IMG/VR virus record: IMGVR_UViG_3300048065_000600
Span: 1-26,423 of that record
Strand: one strand, 5' to 3'
Origin: a virus
Length of the DNA stretch: 26,423 nt
Positions 26,367-26,423 of this stretch are shown piece after piece. The notes beneath the pieces are model-generated. The model had not been told where the DNA came from, did not search any database, and saw nothing but the letters and a program-made list of their open reading frames with translations. Position numbers and translations under genes: made by a program. The first letter of the stretch is position 1. Every line of letters begins with the position of its first letter.

Positions 26367-26380
26367 CATTTGTATCATAT

Positions 26381-26386
26381 TATAAT
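26381..26386 (+). promoter_or_regulatory. TATAAT box, possible promoter for the next gene
   Basis: A perfect -10 hexamer lies in the AT-rich tail of the window, but the position 17 nt upstream (GTAATA) does not resemble a -35 box. In T4 order the next gene would be the sliding clamp 45. The stretch from 26331 to 26423 has no gene; apart from this box and the hairpin before it, I see nothing else there. Confidence 0.3.
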
Positions 26387-26423
26387 CACTTCTATCAAAC
26401 ATAATTAAATACGAAGTAAGTAG

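Noticed and set aside
25990-26423. tRNA, tmRNA, RNase P RNA or group I intron
   Set aside because: I looked for a T-loop and acceptor end, a tag-peptide frame with proper stop, the RNase P GAGGAAAGTCC-type core, and the paired group I R and S elements. None was present in recognisable form.

Overview
The window is a stretch of a T4-like tailed-phage genome (Myoviridae-type contractile tail), AT-rich (about one third G+C in the parts I counted by hand). It most resembles marine members of the group, such as pelagiphages and cyanophages. The evidence is two diagnostic T4 blocks: baseplate genes on the minus strand, and gp55-gp47-gp46 (late sigma factor and recombination nuclease) on the plus strand. 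I infer the host type only from composition and gene style; no host gene is present.

Minus strand, about 21508 down to 1, read right to left, is one tightly packed late baseplate operon: gp48 (tail-tube/baseplate junction), gp53 (wedge), a large hub-type protein ending in an M15 peptidase-like domain, gp5 (central spike with a C-terminal lysozyme/transglycosylase-like domain), gp25 and gp6 (wedge), and then a giant structural protein of at least 3432 residues that runs off the left edge. Stops and starts overlap as TAATG at three junctions and abut at a fourth. The only real gap (56 nt, gp25/gp6) holds late-promoter-like AATAAATA and TATAAATC boxes. The hub protein and gp5 each carry a different class of cell-wall hydrolase (peptidase and glycan-cleaving enzyme), probably used to pierce the cell wall during infection.

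The 79-nt divergent region at 21509-21587 separates the two strands. It holds a perfect TTGACA-N17-TATAAT promoter whose -10 box overlaps a late-type AATAAATA box, reading into gp55. A second promoter of this type (TTGACA-N17-TATAGT) precedes gp47. Both gp55 and gp47 start with TTG.

Plus strand, 21588-25522: gp55, gp47, gp46 and a 70-residue basic helical protein. In T4 this block continues to the sliding clamp gene 45. Here, after the small gene, come a GIY-YIG endonuclease gene (25540-25989) and about 340 bases of G+C-enriched (about 44%), stop-filled, strongly self-complementary sequence (25990-26330) that looks like a structured RNA of unknown type. The last 93 bases are very AT-rich, with a 9-bp hairpin and a TATAAT box.

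The parts most worth a second look are the endonuclease plus RNA-like element placed in the replication gene cluster, the giant protein with its repeated sugar-binding-like modules and apparently split beta-propeller, and the paired cell-wall enzymes in the hub.
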